6,189 bases of DNA from assembly GCA_945872035.1 (NCBI GenBank), contig CAMBYA010000153.1:1-6189 (forward strand), written 5' to 3'. A model generated the notes under the pieces. It was not told the DNA's origin. It was given only the letters and a program-made list of their open reading frames with translations, and ran no database searches. The DNA comes from Rhizobium sp. Q54. GTDB taxonomy: Bacteria; Pseudomonadota; Alphaproteobacteria; SMXS01. The translations under genes were made by a program, and so were the position numbers. Positions 5,598-6,189 of the stretch are shown in pieces (the first letter of the stretch is position 1; every line of letters starts with the position of its first letter).

Positions 5598-6158
5598 ATG
5601 AGCAACGTATTCGGCGCGGTCCTGCAGCAGGGCTATGTGGTGCCTGATATCGACGCGGCGATGAAGCACTGGATCGCCCGCGGCATCGGGCCGTTCTACA
5701 TGGAACACCTGAAGGAATTCCCCGGCGAGGTGGGCGGCAAGCCGGTTAAGCTCGAGCTCAAGGCGGGTTTCGCCTACTCCGGCGACCAGCAGATCGAGGT
5801 GATCGAGCCGATCGGTCCGGTGGCCAGCATCTACAGCGAGTATCTGAAGGATCACCCCGAGGGCGGCCTGCAGCACCTCGCGGTGTTCTGCGACGGCACC
5901 ATCCAGGAGAAGCTGGACGAGCTGAAGCGCAAGGGCATGAAATTCGAGGTGCGCCAGACCTATGGCGACCAGCACGCCTATATCGATTCCGTCGACCAGC
6001 CGGGCGTGATGATGCAGCTGATGTTCCGCGGTGAGATGATCGAGAAGATGTTCGCGATCATCAAGGAGGGCGCCGACACCTGGGACGGCAAGACCGACCC
6101 TGTCCGCGGCATCGACTGGTCCTCGGGCACGCCCGTCGTGAAGCCGCGGGCGGCCTGA
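5598..6158 (+). CDS. VOC (glyoxalase/dioxygenase fold) family protein, substrate unknown
   Basis: A 186-residue cytosolic protein with the two-module beta-alpha-beta-beta-beta pattern of the vicinal oxygen chelate superfamily. The first module opens with GYVVPDIDAAMKHW (12-25) and ends at QIEVIEP (65-71); the second opens with GGLQHLAVF (89-97), carries the helix at about 101-113, and ends at PGVMMQLMF (135-143). By comparison with methylmalonyl-CoA epimerase-type members, the metal-ligand positions would be Q10, E67, H93 and Q140; the first and last are more often His and Glu. A C-terminal extension (about 144-186) goes beyond the minimal fold. The frame is open upstream to 5385, but ATG 5598 is preferred: GGGAG lies 7 bases ahead, the VOC fold begins directly after it, and the upstream extension is a Arg/Ser-rich stretch reaching into the divergent gene. 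The gene has its own likely promoter and no visible link to glucan synthesis. Substrate and reaction cannot be told from the sequence. Confidence 0.88.
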   Translation: MSNVFGAVLQQGYVVPDIDAAMKHWIARGIGPFYMEHLKEFPGEVGGKPVKLELKAGFAYSGDQQIEVIEPIGPVASIYSEYLKDHPEGGLQHLAVFCDGTIQEKLDELKRKGMKFEVRQTYGDQHAYIDSVDQPGVMMQLMFRGEMIEKMFAIIKEGADTWDGKTDPVRGIDWSSGTPVVKPRAA

Positions 6159-6189
6159 CGGGAGCACTTTGTCCAATTAAAAACGGCGC
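6159..6189. other. Right-edge non-coding tail
   Basis: This is the 31 bases after the VOC stop codon. It contains an A/T-rich patch (AATTAAAAA, 6175-6183) unlike the surrounding GC-rich DNA, which may belong to a promoter or terminator extending past the window. No hairpin with a T-tract can be completed within the visible sequence. Confidence 0.3.

Noticed and set aside
5562..6176. 204-codon open frame on the minus strand opposite the VOC gene
   Set aside because: Leu/His/Asp-rich mirror frame of a well-supported gene; it has no motif of its own.

Overview
The window looks like a chromosomal segment from a GC-rich alphaproteobacterium. The basis is the strong G/C bias at third codon positions and a two-gene beta-glucan module resembling ndvB/ndvC of Bradyrhizobium. 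The genus cannot be fixed from the sequence. There are no tRNA or rRNA genes, no mobile elements and no CRISPR array.

Layout, left to right: (1) positions 93-503, plus strand, a small predicted four-helix membrane protein of unknown function; (2) positions 500-2152, minus strand, a membrane-anchored GH17-like protein of NdvC type; (3) positions 2222-4861, minus strand, a large NdvB-type protein with an N-terminal periplasmic GH17-like domain joined to a processive GT2 beta-glucan synthase; (4) positions 4980-5393, minus strand, a small exported four-cysteine protein of unknown function; (5) a 204-bp divergent intergenic region with candidate promoters; (6) positions 5598-6158, plus strand, a VOC (glyoxalase-fold) protein. 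Coding density is high. In-frame stops just upstream fix the earliest possible start of genes 1 to 4.

Genes 4, 3 and 2 run in the same direction, in that order, with gaps of 118 and 69 bp, and could form one operon. The core is the ndvB/ndvC pair. NdvB should polymerise UDP-glucose into beta-1,3-glucan on the cytoplasmic side and pass the chain through its membrane helices. The two GH17-like domains, in NdvB and NdvC, should then act in the periplasm as transglycosylases that branch (beta-1,6) and/or cyclise the chain. In Bradyrhizobium the product is a cyclic beta-(1,3),(1,6)-glucan used in hypo-osmotic adaptation and symbiosis; in Pseudomonas, NdvB-dependent glucans are linked to biofilm tolerance. 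The exported four-cysteine protein upstream is a possible but unproven accessory factor. No ndvD-like gene lies between ndvB and ndvC, unlike in Bradyrhizobium.

Nothing here is clearly a new defence or mobile system. The points most worth following are the unknown small exported protein and the unknown membrane protein flanking the glucan genes, the paralogy of the two GH17 domains, and structured intergenic RNA in the putative operon.
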